DNA from: SIG603 sp964370635
GTDB lineage: Bacteria; Bacillota; Clostridia; Oscillospirales; Acutalibacteraceae
Length of the DNA stretch: 64,000 bases
Direction: 5' to 3'
Assembly: GCA_964370635.1 (NCBI GenBank)
Contig: CAYJJU010000004.1
Coordinates: forward strand, 67,303-131,302
Notes under the pieces: model-generated
What the model was told of the DNA's origin: nothing
The model's input: the letters and a program-made list of their open reading frames with translations, nothing else
Databases searched by the model: none
Part shown: piece by piece, positions 63,534 to 64,000 of the stretch
Layout: each line of letters opens with the position of its first letter
Position numbering within the stretch: the first letter of the stretch is position 1
Made by a program: the position numbers and the translations under genes

Positions 63534-64000
63534 TTAACTTGAAAAATGTATCAAAGTAATATACAATAAATAAAAAACAAAAAAACACGGCGCTAAACGG
63601 AGTTGACCTTCAAATAAATGAGGGCGAATTCGTCGCACTTTTAGGGCCATCAGGCTGTGGCAAATCTACCACACTTATGATTTTAGCAGGGCTATTAAAA
63701 CCGACATCGGGTGAAGTGTACTTCTTTGATGAACTAGTAAATGAGGTCGAGCCAAAAGACAGAAATATAGGAATGGTTTTCCAAAGTTATGCGTTATATC
63801 CTCATTTAACTGTGCGTGACAACATAGCTTTTCCACTAAAACAACAAAAAATAAAAAAGGCAGAGAGATATAAAAGAGTTGAGGAAGTTGCAAAGACTGT
63901 AAGGCTTGAAGAACTGTTAGACAGAAACCCTACTCAGCTTTCAGGCGGCCAACACCAACGTGTAGCAATGGCAAGGGCACTTTGTAAAGACCCGAAAATT
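63530..64000 (+). pseudogene. ABC transporter ATP-binding protein (MalK/UgpC type), in-frame stop at codon 10, 3' end outside window
   Basis: From ATG 63530, which overlaps the permease stop, nine codons (INLKNVSK after Met) are followed by TAA at 63557-63559. The same frame then continues through Walker A GPSGCGKST (near 63650), Q-loop MVFQSYALYPH and signature LSGGQHQR (near 63940) to the window end. No ATG, GTG or TTG lies between the stop and Walker A. The rest of the frame is intact, so the stop is either very recent or a base-call error (AAA to TAA). The gene is truncated by the window edge. Confidence 0.8.

Overview
The window looks like the chromosome of an anaerobic low-GC Clostridia (Bacillota), probably an uncultured gut or sediment lineage. 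The signs are AT-rich DNA, strong AGGAGG-type ribosome binding sites, TTGACA/TATAAT promoters with 17-bp spacers, DUF4364 and DUF4358 proteins, a Na+-pumping decarboxylase with a separate biotin carrier, and a Gram-positive type IV pilus locus. A run of 100 N (26676-26775) shows it is a scaffold, most likely from a metagenome. No phage, CRISPR array or complete insertion sequence was seen.

Layout. (1) 2-4049: cell-surface O-acylation module (SGNH hydrolase, DUF4358 lipoprotein, MBOAT acyltransferase, DHHW protein). It runs with almost no gap into a D-amino-acid salvage set (N-acyl-D-amino-acid deacylase, RidA, D-threonine aldolase/D-serine dehydratase-like enzyme) to 7207. (2) 7279-8535: CNNM/CBS/CorC-type membrane protein. 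(3) 9053-14902: complete peptide/nickel-type ABC importer. (4) 15017-17316, minus strand: polar amino-acid ABC importer. (5) 17502-22441, minus strand: ilvB-ilvN-ilvC-ilvD operon. (6) 22790-27438: very large secreted surface protein with a coiled coil, 5-residue tandem repeats and a three-helix C-terminal anchor, interrupted by the assembly gap. (7) 27723-29421: small protein, DUF4364 regulator-like protein and a lipoprotein. (8) 29862-33408: oxaloacetate decarboxylase sodium pump (gamma, biotin carrier, beta, alpha). (9) 33597-34199: radical SAM protein. (10) 34481-52660: type IV pilus locus (pilB, pilT, pilC, pilin, pilD, a pilM-pilN fusion, pilO, three prepilin-like proteins, a PilX-like protein and an 1884-residue DUF5057 protein that may be the tip adhesin). 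(11) 52888-54868: queH and a secreted dockerin-bearing protein. (12) tRNA-Ser(GGA) and an unexplained GC-rich block. (13) 55537-64000: 2-aminoethylphosphonate catabolism (RpiR-type regulator, PbfA-like lyase, PhnW, PhnX) with its own ABC importer. The importer's ATPase gene carries an in-frame stop at codon 10.

The strongest unexplained signals are these. Perfect TGTAGA/TCTACA palindromes, each paired with a second conserved motif, occur only around the phosphonate genes and look like a private RpiR regulon. Identical 55-nt flanks on both sides of the N gap suggest a de Bruijn graph artefact rather than a broken gene. A MITE-like insertion sits inside a terminator with an 11-bp target duplication. 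Two families of small hairpin repeats lie in intergenic gaps, several of them inside the pilus locus. The pilus locus itself encodes several large proteins of unknown function.
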